From contig DYCF01000012.1 in the NCBI GenBank assembly GCA_019418225.1, forward strand, positions 1-64,000: a DNA stretch of 64,000 bases, read 5' to 3'. The notes below the pieces were generated by a model. That model had not been told where the DNA came from and searched no databases. It saw only the letters and a list, made by a program, of their open reading frames with translations. This DNA comes from Clostridiales bacterium. GTDB taxonomy: Bacteria > Bacillota > Clostridia > Lachnospirales > Cellulosilyticaceae. The first letter of the stretch is position 1, and each line of letters opens with the position of its first letter. Positions 25,527-34,177 of the stretch are shown piece by piece. The translations under genes and the position numbers were made by a program.

Positions 25527-26600
25527 TTGTCTGTTATTACCTATAAATGCCCTAACTGTGGTGGGCATTTAAACTTTGACCCTGATAGTCAAATGTCAAA
25601 ATGCGATTTTTGCCTCAGTACATTTACAAATGAAGAACTAGAAAAACTTTCAACTAAAGCAGTTCACTCTGAAGATGCTAAAGAAATTATTGAAGATGCT
25701 AGTGATGATACAGATAAAAAGCAAGATGGTGAACCATCTTTACTTTATACTTGCCCAAGTTGCGGTGCCGAAATCATTACAGATGAAACTACATCTGCTA
25801 TGATTTGTTGCTACTGTCATAACCCTGTCGTGTTTTCTAAGCAACTTGAAGGGGAATTTAGACCTTCTAAAGTCATTCCGTTTAAACTCAGCCGGGACCG
25901 TGCCCAAGAAGCTTTCATGGCTTGGCGTAAAAAGAAAAAATTCTTACCTAATGATTTTTCATCACCTTCGCAACTAGAAAAAATGGCTGGTCTCTACATT
26001 CCTTATTGGCTTGTAGATTGTGATACCTCCGGTAACTTAAGCGCACGTGCCACAAGAAGTTCTTCTTGGATTTCTGGAGATTACCGTTATACCAAGACAG
26101 ATGAATATGCTATTTATCGTGAAGCAAACATGGCGTTTAATCATATTGCTCATGATGCTTCAAGTAAAGCTGATGATCAGGTCATGGATAGTATTGGCCC
26201 TTTTAACTTTAACGAGCTAACGGACTACTCTCACTCATACCTTTCTGGTTTCTTAGCCGAAAAGTATGATGTAGATAAAGATGCTGTTTATCCTGAAATC
26301 AAAAAACGTGTTGAAAAAGCCGTTACGGTTACACTTCGTGAATCTATTCATGGTTATTCTAGTGTCATTGTCAACGGCTCACACGTACGACTTCATAAAA
26401 CACGTTTTCATTACACATTAATGCCTGTATGGATGCTTACTTACCTTTATAAAGGGGAAACTTATATGTTTGCTATGAATGGGCAAACTGGTAAACTCTA
26501 TGGGCGACTGCCCCTAGATAAAGCTAAGGTATTCAAATTCTCTGTCCTTATCTTCCTAATTACATTCATTGTTTGCTTTATAGGGGGGATATTCATATGA
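25527..26600 (+). CDS. Membrane protein with two zinc ribbons
   Basis: A 357-residue protein with two treble-clef-type zinc ribbons at the N-terminus: CPNCGG...CDFC (residues 7-30) and CPSCGA...CCYC (about 77-100). A folded middle part follows with several W and Y residues (PYWLVDCDTSGN), and a single membrane segment at the extreme C-terminus (about 335-355). I choose the TTG at 25527 because AAGGAGG stands seven bases upstream. The frame runs 54 codons further into non-coding sequence. It overlaps the TPM gene by 4 bp (ATGA), so the two are coupled. The function is unknown; a quality-control or signalling role at the membrane is conceivable. Confidence 0.75.
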   Translation: MSVITYKCPNCGGHLNFDPDSQMSKCDFCLSTFTNEELEKLSTKAVHSEDAKEIIEDASDDTDKKQDGEPSLLYTCPSCGAEIITDETTSAMICCYCHNPVVFSKQLEGEFRPSKVIPFKLSRDRAQEAFMAWRKKKKFLPNDFSSPSQLEKMAGLYIPYWLVDCDTSGNLSARATRSSSWISGDYRYTKTDEYAIYREANMAFNHIAHDASSKADDQVMDSIGPFNFNELTDYSHSYLSGFLAEKYDVDKDAVYPEIKKRVEKAVTVTLRESIHGYSSVIVNGSHVRLHKTRFHYTLMPVWMLTYLYKGETYMFAMNGQTGKLYGRLPLDKAKVFKFSVLIFLITFIVCFIGGIFI

Positions 26601-27442
26601 GAAAATCACGTAGCTTTTTAATCAATTTTTTCTGTTTATTATTATGTTTTACAATGTTTGTGCCTACTTTATTTGCAGCACAAACAACTAAAAAGACTAG
26701 TTCACAAAGGGTTTTTGATTATGCTTCTCTTTTAACAGGAGATGAAATTGAAGGTCTTGAAATCAAAATTAATGAAATCGAACAAACTTATAATCAAAAT
26801 ATTTATATCTTAACTACAGATGATGCTGAAGGCAAAGCTACTCAAGCCTATGCAGATGATTTCTTCGAGAACTTTGGTTTTGGACATAATGATAAGACAG
26901 GTGTTTTACTCCTCATTGATATGGATAATCGTCGCGTGCATATCTCTACTTCGGGCACAGATATTTCATATTTTACGGATGCACGTATTCAACTTGTTAT
27001 TGATAAGTTTTATGATGAACTAAGAGCGGGTGAATACTATAACGTAGGTAAAATCTTCTTAAAACAAGTGGAAGCTATTGTTTCCAATCCTATACCTAGT
27101 ACGACTACTGAAAAAACATCTCTTCCTAGAGCGCCACTTGCAATGGAAGATTATCTATTAAGAGGTGGAATTGCTACACTTATTGCATTTATAGTTTCTA
27201 TGATTACTTACTTTGCAATTTGTCATAGCTATACACATCCACGATTTACACAACCTGTTATTGCACCAGATCGAAGTTCTGTGCATTATACAGATAAAAA
27301 AGATATGTTCGTGCATACACATACTACTAAAGTCCGCATTAGAGATGATTCCAATTCCGGTGGCGACGGATTTGGTGGTGGAAGCTCTACACATACCTCT
27401 AGTGGTGGTGGTACTTTTGGCGGTGGTGGGCGTGACTTTTAA
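26597..27442 (+). CDS. TPM-domain (Psb32/YgcG-like) membrane protein
   Basis: A 281-residue protein with a signal peptide (about 4-28), an extracytoplasmic TPM domain (VFDYASLLTGDEIEGLE to about 150, with NDKTGVLLLIDMDNRRVHIS), one membrane segment (about 183-207), and a short His/Thr-rich cytoplasmic part. It ends in a glycine-rich tail (GGGTFGGGGRDF) as in YgcG-type proteins. TPM domains have been linked to phosphatase activity in plants and to photosystem or membrane-protein repair; the bacterial role is unclear. Start at ATG 26597 behind GGGGGGAT, coupled with the upstream zinc-ribbon gene. Confidence 0.85.
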   Translation: MRKSRSFLINFFCLLLCFTMFVPTLFAAQTTKKTSSQRVFDYASLLTGDEIEGLEIKINEIEQTYNQNIYILTTDDAEGKATQAYADDFFENFGFGHNDKTGVLLLIDMDNRRVHISTSGTDISYFTDARIQLVIDKFYDELRAGEYYNVGKIFLKQVEAIVSNPIPSTTTEKTSLPRAPLAMEDYLLRGGIATLIAFIVSMITYFAICHSYTHPRFTQPVIAPDRSSVHYTDKKDMFVHTHTTKVRIRDDSNSGGDGFGGGSSTHTSSGGGTFGGGGRDF

Positions 27443-27451
27443 AGTATCTTT

Positions 27452-27565
27452 AAGGTCGGGTGACAAAAAAAGATATCGACTAAGGTCCGTTGGTGATTGG
27501 GTGAGGTACTGGCTACACCTCACCCAATCACCAACTTTTAATCGATACCCTTTTTGGGCAACTTT
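27452..27565 (+). repeat. Long palindromic element LP5
   Basis: Perfect 19-bp inverted arms (27489-27507 and 27517-27535) around a nine-base loop. Imperfect outer arms pair GGGTGAC.AAAAA..GATATCGA with TCGATACCCTTTTTGGGC. It begins 10 bp after the TPM gene stop. Its sequence is not the same as LP1-LP3. Confidence 0.8.
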
Positions 27566-27656
27566 GGCGAAGAGGTGGAAAAGAAAAGTTAACTCATTAA
27601 CTTATTCCCTGGAGAAAGGTAGCCTTGCTACTTTATAAAAACTACTTTATAAAAAA

Positions 27657-27690
27657 AGCCTCACGAAATTATGAATAATTTCGTGAGGCT
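27657..27690. terminator. Bidirectional terminator between TPM and NUDIX genes
   Basis: Perfect 14-bp stem AGCCTCACGAAATT/AATTTCGTGAGGCT with A7 on the left and T7 on the right. It serves both convergent genes. Confidence 0.92.
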
Positions 27691-27721
27691 TTTTTTATTA
27701 TGCTATTTTAAGGTTTGTTTT

Positions 27722-28300
27722 TTATAATGCCTTTGAAGCTGCGTGTTGGTGGGCTTTTTTGATGAGTTTTTTGTAGATTTCTACGATTTGTGGTTCGTTG
27801 CAGTGGGTTGCAATCTCATCTAGTGTGAGCCATTTGACACCACTATTTTCGGCTTCGTTGATGTGGAGCTGTTCGTTTTCATCTGCTATAAGGATGTAGG
27901 CTACTGAGAGGTGCATATGTGTTGGTACATAAGCGCCTTTTTTTACATGGCCCCATACTGGCAGGATATCAAGGCTTGCCATTTCTGGCATGAGTGGCTC
28001 GATATTTTGTACGCCAGTCTCTTCTCTTGCTTCTTTGAGTGCTACATAAAGTAAGTCATCATCTCCATCTGCATGCCCACCTGTCCATGCCCATGTTTGA
28101 TATATATTATGATGTACCATAAGTACCTTGTCTAATGTTTTATTCATGATAAAACCTGAGCTTGTAAGGTGCCCTAACTCATTTTCTCTTAGCAGTATGT
28201 TATATGGGTAGTCCTTAATATATTGTAAGATAACTCTTTTCTCTGCTGCTTCTTGCTCATTTACAGGCTTATATGCTGTAATTTCATCAATATAGTTCAT
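27722..28300 (-). CDS. NUDIX hydrolase
   Basis: A 192-residue NUDIX-family hydrolase that cleaves nucleoside-diphosphate-linked substrates. The Nudix box reads GHADGDDDLLYVALKEAREETG, near 74-97, with Asp for the first Glu and Lys for the Arg of the consensus. The catalytic REExxG-type end is intact (REETG). Lid-like loops follow. The N-terminal 40 residues are helical. The gene is convergent with the TPM gene. Substrate is unknown. Confidence 0.85.
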   Translation of the reverse strand: MNYIDEITAYKPVNEQEAAEKRVILQYIKDYPYNILLRENELGHLTSSGFIMNKTLDKVLMVHHNIYQTWAWTGGHADGDDDLLYVALKEAREETGVQNIEPLMPEMASLDILPVWGHVKKGAYVPTHMHLSVAYILIADENEQLHINEAENSGVKWLTLDEIATHCNEPQIVEIYKKLIKKAHQHAASKAL

Positions 28301-28348
28301 TTATTTTCCTCTTTCTTTGTTCCTAGCTCTGCGCATTATTTCATATTC

Positions 28349-28669
28349 TTAGCTACAGCTATGCCATTCTTCATTTTGTGCCAAGCCATTATTCTTCATA
28401 ATATATTCCGTATTTTGTATGGCCTCATCAATGGAATTTAACTTGCCCTTTGCCTTACTGTTTTCTTTACGCCTTGATTCAAAGAAAAGAAAAGCCAAAT
28501 TTTTAATGGGTAAAAGCCATAAGTCCAAATTATAGAGAGTAGTCCCTATATTTATGCAAGTAGCCTTCTTATTTTTACTCTTCTGCCTAATCTCACGAAT
28601 AATTTCTAGTACTTCTGAGCTTGTTCCAACTTGTAGACGACCATTTTCATACATAATATTATATATCAC
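28349..28669 (-). CDS. Hypothetical 106-residue protein
   Basis: Not recognised. The frame starts with GTG (28667-28669), 12 bases after AAAGGAG. An internal ATG five codons later is also possible. Predicted content is a short beta-hairpin start (MIYNIMYENGRLQVG), a basic helix with several Lys, and a hydrophobic segment LWLLPIKNLAFLFF. It lies between clpA and the NUDIX gene on the same strand. Only the ribosome site and an open frame support it. Confidence 0.4.
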   Translation of the reverse strand: MIYNIMYENGRLQVGTSSEVLEIIREIRQKSKNKKATCINIGTTLYNLDLWLLPIKNLAFLFFESRRKENSKAKGKLNSIDEAIQNTEYIMKNNGLAQNEEWHSCS

Positions 28670-28774
28670 CCTGTTCGCACTCCTTTATATAATACCCTTT
28701 ACTTTATGTTTATGCATTAAGTCATTATTGTATAAGCTTTTATTATATAAATTTTTATTGTGCGAACTAATTTA

Positions 28775-31051
28775 TTACTTAAATGATAGCTTGAATTTTT
28801 TATCCACTACTGTTATCTTACAGCTTCCACCATCTACTAATTGACCAAATAAAATTTCATCTACTAGAAGTGGTTTAAGTTCATCTTCAATAAGTCTTGC
28901 AATTTCTCTTGCACCAAACTCTGTGGAGATACCCTTTTCTGCAATATACGTGATACATTTTTTATCAAAGGTTAATTGGATATTCTTTTCTTTAAGAATT
29001 TCCTTAAATTTATTTAACTCTTTTTTCGCAATGAGCTTTGCCATTTCTTCATTAATATGATTAAAGACAACAACGCTACTTAATCTATTTCTAAACTCTG
29101 GTGTAAATACCTTTTTAACCTCATCTTGAATAGCTTCTCCTTCCATTGTTCTTTCACCAAAACCTACAAGTTTCTTACCAATTCTAGATGCACCTGCATT
29201 AGACGTCATAATTAAAATAACATTTCTAAAGTCCGCCTTTCTACCTTGGTTATCCGTAAGAGTTGCATAGTCCATGACTTGTAATAAGATATTAAAAATA
29301 TCTTGATGTGCCTTTTCTATTTCATCTAAAAGTAATACACAATAAGGTGTTTTACGAATAGCATCCGTTAATAATCCGCCCTCTTCATAACCTACATACC
29401 CTGGTGGTGAACCAATAAGTTTGGAAGCTGTATGTTTCTCTGTGTATTCACTCATATCAAAACGAATTAGTTTAACACCTAACTCATTAGCTAAACATTT
29501 TGCAATCTCTGTTTTACCTACACCTGTTGGCCCTACAAACAGGAAGCTTGCCACTGGTTTATTGCCATCGCTAAGCCCTGCCCTAGATAGTTTAATAGAT
29601 TTAACGATTTGCTTAATGGCCTGATTTTGACCGAAGATTTGCCCTTCAAGTACACCTTCAAGTTGTTTAAGTGCTGTTACTTCTTTCTTCTCTACTGTTT
29701 GTTTTGGAATATGACAAATCTTAGAAAGTGTTTCTTGAATCAGCTCTACATCAATGACCTTCTTCTTGCCTTTTTTATCTTTAACCGTATTACATGCTCC
29801 TGCCTCATCAATAAGGTCAATTGCCTTATCTGGCAAAAATCTATCATTAATGTATTGATGACTTAATTCTACTGCTGCCTTAATCGCTTCATCTGTATAA
29901 GTGACGCCATGATATTTTTCATAATGCACTTTAAGTCCATTTAAAATTTCTATCGTCTCTTCTACACTTGGTTCCTTCACTTCTATCGTCTGAAATCTTC
30001 GTACTAGGCCTTTATCCTTCTCAAAGTACTTTTTATATTCTTCATAGGTTGTCGCACCAATGAACTTAATATGCCCATCTGTTAAATAAGGTTTTAAAAG
30101 ATTAGATGCATCTAAAGAGCCTGCTCCTAATGCACCTGCTCCTACAATATTATGAATCTCATCAATATAAACAATTGGCTTATCTAACTTTTTAATAGTA
30201 TCTAATATTTTTTTAAGACGTTTTTCAAAATCCCCACGATATTGTGTGCCTGCAAGAACACTTCCTAAATCCAATTCAAAGATTTGTGCACCCTTTAATA
30301 AATCTGGTACCTTTCCTTCATTAATGCGCTTTGCAAGCCCTAATGTGAGTTTAGTTTTACCTACACCAGGTTCACCTACATGAATAGGATTATTCTTTTG
30401 TTTTCTGCACAACACTTGAATCGTACGAATGATTAAATCTTCACGCCCTACCAATGGTTCATCCGTTTTCTCTGCTTCTTCATTTAAGTTTCTTATATAT
30501 TCTTCAAAGCCTGATGGCATTGCATCTTCTTCATCTTCTTCAGCTTCTTCTTCCGCATATTCTGCTGCAGTAGATTTAGTTAACTCACCTTTACTATTTT
30601 TAACGAGGCTTAAACTATGTTCTTTTTCCTCTTCTTCTAAATGACAAAGGTCAAAAAGTAAGTCCCTTTTCGTTACACCTTGTTCTAAAATATAATAAAC
30701 CCCATAGCTTTCTGGTAAATCCATAATAGCTGCTAATAAGTGATCAAATTCAATCTGATTCTTACCACTATTAATCACTTGTTCTGTAGCTCTTAAAAGG
30801 GCTTGCTGTAAACTAAAGCTCTCCACAGGGTCTACATGTTCTACTTTATCCATATTTTCGTCTAAATAAGCTGCTATATTGTTTCGAAGTACATTTATAT
30901 CCCCACCACAACTCTCAAAAGCTTCTTTAAAAATCTTTTGACCACACATTACCAAAATAATATGTTCAGGTGTAATGTATTCGTGCCCCAATTTAGCTGC
31001 TAATTCATTAGCCTGGGCAATAATTTTGCCCACTAATGCTGATATATACAT
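28775..31051 (-). CDS. clpA: ClpA, ATP-dependent unfoldase subunit of Clp protease
   Basis: Hsp100/Clp AAA+ protein of 758 residues. The N-domain (1-140) is followed by an acidic linker (AEEEAEEDEEDAM near 168), AAA1 with Walker A GEPGVGKT near 223, and AAA2 with Walker A GPTGVGKT near 501. The ClpP-binding loop has VGF in KKLVGFGERT. There is no long middle domain as in ClpB or ClpC, so ClpA is the best call. The ClpS gene lies directly upstream with a 2-bp gap, so the adaptor and unfoldase are co-expressed. GAGGTG precedes the ATG. Confidence 0.93.
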   Translation of the reverse strand: MYISALVGKIIAQANELAAKLGHEYITPEHIILVMCGQKIFKEAFESCGGDINVLRNNIAAYLDENMDKVEHVDPVESFSLQQALLRATEQVINSGKNQIEFDHLLAAIMDLPESYGVYYILEQGVTKRDLLFDLCHLEEEEKEHSLSLVKNSKGELTKSTAAEYAEEEAEEDEEDAMPSGFEEYIRNLNEEAEKTDEPLVGREDLIIRTIQVLCRKQKNNPIHVGEPGVGKTKLTLGLAKRINEGKVPDLLKGAQIFELDLGSVLAGTQYRGDFEKRLKKILDTIKKLDKPIVYIDEIHNIVGAGALGAGSLDASNLLKPYLTDGHIKFIGATTYEEYKKYFEKDKGLVRRFQTIEVKEPSVEETIEILNGLKVHYEKYHGVTYTDEAIKAAVELSHQYINDRFLPDKAIDLIDEAGACNTVKDKKGKKKVIDVELIQETLSKICHIPKQTVEKKEVTALKQLEGVLEGQIFGQNQAIKQIVKSIKLSRAGLSDGNKPVASFLFVGPTGVGKTEIAKCLANELGVKLIRFDMSEYTEKHTASKLIGSPPGYVGYEEGGLLTDAIRKTPYCVLLLDEIEKAHQDIFNILLQVMDYATLTDNQGRKADFRNVILIMTSNAGASRIGKKLVGFGERTMEGEAIQDEVKKVFTPEFRNRLSSVVVFNHINEEMAKLIAKKELNKFKEILKEKNIQLTFDKKCITYIAEKGISTEFGAREIARLIEDELKPLLVDEILFGQLVDGGSCKITVVDKKFKLSFK

Positions 31052-31053
31052 AT

Positions 31054-31359
31054 TTACACCTCTTCTACACTAAGTTTAAATGGAAAACCTTCTTCCTTTG
31101 CCCACGCCATAGCTGTTCCAGCTTTAGTCATGGCAATATCATATGAGTAAATTCCCGCTACGCCGCTACCATTCTTGTGAACCTCTAGCATAATCTTATT
31201 AGCTTCCTCAATCTTCTTATTAAAAATTTGTGTTAATACTTCTACCACGAATTCCATTGTTGTATAGTCATCATTATGCATCACTACCTTGTATTGTTTA
31301 GGCTTCTTCACTTTAGCTTTACTTTTCTGACTTACTACATGTTTTGGTTCCATATTCAT
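31054..31359 (-). CDS. clpS: ClpS, N-end-rule adaptor of ClpA
   Basis: A 101-residue ClpS. The core motif YKVVMHNDDYTTMEFVVEVL and MLEVHKNGSGVAGIYSYDIA are typical. The Asn-Asp and Met residues that form the N-degron pocket are present. A basic N-terminal tail (1-20) leads to ClpA. It sits 2 bp before clpA. AAGGAAGGA precedes the start; the ATG two codons later is equally possible. Confidence 0.93.
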   Translation of the reverse strand: MNMEPKHVVSQKSKAKVKKPKQYKVVMHNDDYTTMEFVVEVLTQIFNKKIEEANKIMLEVHKNGSGVAGIYSYDIAMTKAGTAMAWAKEEGFPFKLSVEEV

Positions 31360-31477
31360 TCCTTCCTTACTACTTACATTCTACTCTCATTTTATCACAA
31401 AACACAAAAAAATGGGCATCATGAACCTAGTTCCCTAGTATTTCATAACACCCATCTTAAACCATTATACTTAGCAC

Positions 31478-31541
31478 ATTCTCTATTTTCTTCTACTCTT
31501 GAATTAACTCATTCTCTATTTTTTTGCTCTTCAATTAACTC
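31478..31541. repeat. Two-unit tandem repeat upstream of clpS
   Basis: Two imperfect units (33 and 31 bp), each starting ATTCTCTATTTT and ending AATTAACTC. It lies between clpS (start 31359) and LP4, in a 444-bp gene-free stretch. Confidence 0.55.
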
Positions 31542-31576
31542 ATTACTTTTTCTTTTTATATCTAATGTATAAAAAA

Positions 31577-31795
31577 CCTAGCTGAGACAGTGGGGTACCG
31601 CTAGTCTACCTTCGAGCGCTCGGTTTATCGCGCTGTAATCTGATGCTGGTCTTAGTGAAGCGATTTAAAGCGTTTTTAGGTGGAGCGTCCAAACGAAGTG
31701 TGTTTTCCACCGTTGCTTTGAATCACAAACTTAGAGCAGCACAGATTGCGGAGAGTGTAGCTAGCAGTGCCACACTGTCTCAGCGGCCCTTTTTA
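31577..31795 (-). repeat. Long palindromic element LP4, ~205 bp
   Basis: Perfect 12-bp end arms GCTGAGACAGTG (31581-31592) and CACTGTCTCAGC (31773-31784). Long imperfect inner arms follow on both sides, for example TAATCTGATGCTGG against CAGCACAGATTGC, and TTAAAGCG against TTGCTTTGAA. A left A6 and right T5 flank it, so it can terminate in both directions. It lies directly 3' of the 31804 gene on the minus strand. Confidence 0.8.
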
Positions 31796-31803
31796 TGACA
31801 CCG

Positions 31804-32166
31804 TTAAATGTACATATTTTTCTTTAGTTCGATTGTTACGTAGCCGCCTTCTATTGTTACCTTCGCCTCATCTACCATCATGCCTATGAGTAATAGTTGG
31901 CTTGTTTCACCTGGATCCCCTGAACCTGCTAGTTCCCAGTATATATCCTCGATACCTTCATTTTTTTGTTTTTGTAAAGATTTTTCCATTCCCTCTAACT
32001 TATGGGCACAATTGTCACTATAATTAGACCTAAACGAAATAATAGCTTGGTTTTCTACTTTCTTTATGTTGGAGCTTATATCATTCCCACCTATTCCAAA
32101 AAAGAATATAGTTAGCTCTTCCACAATTTTAGCTATTTTTTTTTCGTCATGTAGCATATCTGTCAT
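31804..32166 (-). CDS. Small hypothetical protein coupled to a DUF1576 membrane protein
   Basis: A 120-residue soluble protein of unknown family. FFFGIGGNDISS near 22 and YWELAGSGDPGETSQLLLIG near 76 stand out. The start overlaps the DUF1576 stop by 4 bp, which implies coupled translation and a shared role. No enzymatic motif is visible. It is followed directly by LP4. Confidence 0.6.
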   Translation of the reverse strand: MTDMLHDEKKIAKIVEELTIFFFGIGGNDISSNIKKVENQAIISFRSNYSDNCAHKLEGMEKSLQKQKNEGIEDIYWELAGSGDPGETSQLLLIGMMVDEAKVTIEGGYVTIELKKNMYI

Positions 32167-33440
32167 CTCCTAATATCACCACTGGTGAACTTTTTCATAA
32201 AACTTTCCAATAATGGTATCATTATTATAGCAACAAATCCTGCTGCAAATCCATTATTATATAAATTTAATCCTAAATACATTTGAGTCGTCGATGTCAC
32301 TATAGAAGTATGCAGTATGCCTGCAATGATTCCTGCAACAAGTCCAAATTGCCCTGCAATCGGCGCTAAACTTGAACTAAATAATGCTGCTAATTGAATA
32401 GATGGCATTGCTGGTGTGAAAATTTTTATCTGAGCGGCAATATATACACCTAGCATACATGGTATAAAGTTTTTCATATGTACCCCGAAGGCTCCAAATC
32501 CAAATACCGTAAGAATACCACCTACTACTGGCCCTGATAAGTCGCCACCTATTAGTAATATATAAGTTAAACCAACGCTACCTACCGCTGCCATATTCAT
32601 TAGTGTATTGCCTATACCATCCATTAGAATAAAATCCGCAACCGCACGCCCTGGGTGACGATGGATTTTTAACATACTCTTAATTTGTCCTTTGTTAATC
32701 CATGCCCCATAGCAAAAAGTACTTATAAAATATCCATATAATACTAATACAAGCCATACTGGTCTACCTTCTTTCCAGATAAACACGGATTCACTCTCTA
32801 GTCCAAAAGCCTTTAAAATGCTCACAATTGCAAACCCGAGTATTCCTGCCGAAAAGCCTACATTAAATAAACTGTAACCCATATGCATGGATGCCGTATG
32901 CATAGATAATGACGGCAATATAAATCCAATTAATATACCTATTAATATTGCAAACACCATATTAACAGCAGTAGAAAATGGTAATAAATATACTATTTCT
33001 GTTACTAGGGGGGCTAAACATGTTCCAAATAATCCTGTATATACATATCTGCGTACACTTACACCTTGCATTCTGGCATAAAGCATTGTCCCTATTAAAA
33101 TAGGGATAACATTAATTGGATTTTTACCAAATAACCCAAAGCCTGCATTAATAAAGAATACGGCCAGTGTTAACCCTGTAATTGGTACATTTAACTTACA
33201 CATAATAACAGCTACAGCTATCATCATAAGAGCACCGTTAAAAAATGCCGCACCATAGTTTGTTAACTCAAAATAATCCGTTATAAGTGCATCCCTTGAA
33301 ATAATAATTTGCTTCATACCTTCAAAAATCTCTATAGGTGAATTGACGCAAAATGCTAATCCTATAAAAAATATAATCGTTATTATAAAAAACCTCTTTA
33401 ATTGCTGTTGTTCTAATTCATTTACTATCTTGTCACTCAT
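32163..33440 (-). CDS. DUF1576 multi-pass membrane protein
   Basis: A 425-residue integral membrane protein with about ten to eleven membrane segments. The charged N-terminal QQQLKRFF, the central IHRHPGRAVADFILMDGIGNTLMNMA, and the repeated GFSAGILGF/GFAAGFVAI segments suggest two related halves. DUF1576 proteins are uncharacterised and look like transporters. It is the first gene of a pair with the 120-residue protein. The ATG follows AAGGAAGTG. Confidence 0.8.
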   Translation of the reverse strand: MSDKIVNELEQQQLKRFFIITIIFFIGLAFCVNSPIEIFEGMKQIIISRDALITDYFELTNYGAAFFNGALMMIAVAVIMCKLNVPITGLTLAVFFINAGFGLFGKNPINVIPILIGTMLYARMQGVSVRRYVYTGLFGTCLAPLVTEIVYLLPFSTAVNMVFAILIGILIGFILPSLSMHTASMHMGYSLFNVGFSAGILGFAIVSILKAFGLESESVFIWKEGRPVWLVLVLYGYFISTFCYGAWINKGQIKSMLKIHRHPGRAVADFILMDGIGNTLMNMAAVGSVGLTYILLIGGDLSGPVVGGILTVFGFGAFGVHMKNFIPCMLGVYIAAQIKIFTPAMPSIQLAALFSSSLAPIAGQFGLVAGIIAGILHTSIVTSTTQMYLGLNLYNNGFAAGFVAIIMIPLLESFMKKFTSGDIRR

Positions 33441-33521
33441 CGGTCACTTCCTTTCCTATTATATCGCCCTTTCATTTTACTTGAGACGCTAGCCTTTATG
33501 CAAGTTTTCATACCTCTTCTA

Positions 33522-33566
33522 TAAAAAACAGGTATCATTTGCATTAATAGTTCTGTAAATGATACC
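33522..33566 (-). terminator. Terminator of the 33577 gene
   Basis: Ten-bp perfect stem GGTATCATTT/AAATGATACC, followed by TGTTTTTT on the minus strand. Confidence 0.85.
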
Positions 33567-33576
33567 CGTTTATATT

Positions 33577-33945
33577 TTATTTTTTTACTGTCGTATACTT
33601 TGATAAGTAGTCTATCAGTTTAGGTAAATCCTCTTTTTGAATTTGATTTTTATAAAAATTTACACCTGAATAACGCCCACTATAAATAATAATTGTATGC
33701 TTCTTAATGTCTACATCTGTAATACTGCTTTTTCGAATATTTACCTGCCTACCTAACCTCTTAATAATAAACTCACTATCTGTAATCTCAATTTCTCTTA
33801 CCCATAAGCAGGTTAAATAAAATACAAGCCATAAAATGAGTACGGTAAGTACTCTTTGCCATGCACCTGCCCATATACTTGCAATTACCATTATTGCACT
33901 AAATCCTAACACTATTTTTCCTTCACCATTACCTCTAACTTTCAT
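33577..33945 (-). CDS. Small membrane protein with PH-like domain
   Basis: A 122-residue protein with two membrane segments (about 11-25 and 28-48), then a soluble domain with the pattern EIEITDSEFIIKRLGRQVNIRKSSITDVDIKKHTIII that resembles bacterial PH/YcxB-like folds. No catalytic motif. It is monocistronic with its own terminator. Function is unknown. Confidence 0.6.
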   Translation of the reverse strand: MKVRGNGEGKIVLGFSAIMVIASIWAGAWQRVLTVLILWLVFYLTCLWVREIEITDSEFIIKRLGRQVNIRKSSITDVDIKKHTIIIYSGRYSGVNFYKNQIQKEDLPKLIDYLSKYTTVKK

Positions 33946-34103
33946 GAGTGTATTGCCCCTTTCTCTCTCTATGGGTTTCTCTTAATCTTAAGCCTTACAA
34001 TGATTTATTGATTGTTTTGTATTTTTAGTATACCATAAATATATTTAAATTTTATGAATTTGTTATATTTATTTTTCAAATCCTTTTATATAATCTTTTA
34101 ATA

Positions 34104-34156
34104 TCATAAAAGGGTATGTTATGAAATCGATTAAAACGTCTCATCACATACCCCTT
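34104..34156 (-). terminator. Terminator of the YitT-family gene
   Basis: GGGTATGT pairs with ACATACCC (34112-34119 and 34146-34153), followed by TTTTATGA on the minus strand. Confidence 0.7.
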
Positions 34157-34177
34157 TATACTCTATATTATAAGCTT

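Noticed and set aside
31577..31795. LP4 as an insertion sequence
   Set aside because: No open frame or transposase, only self-complementary arms.
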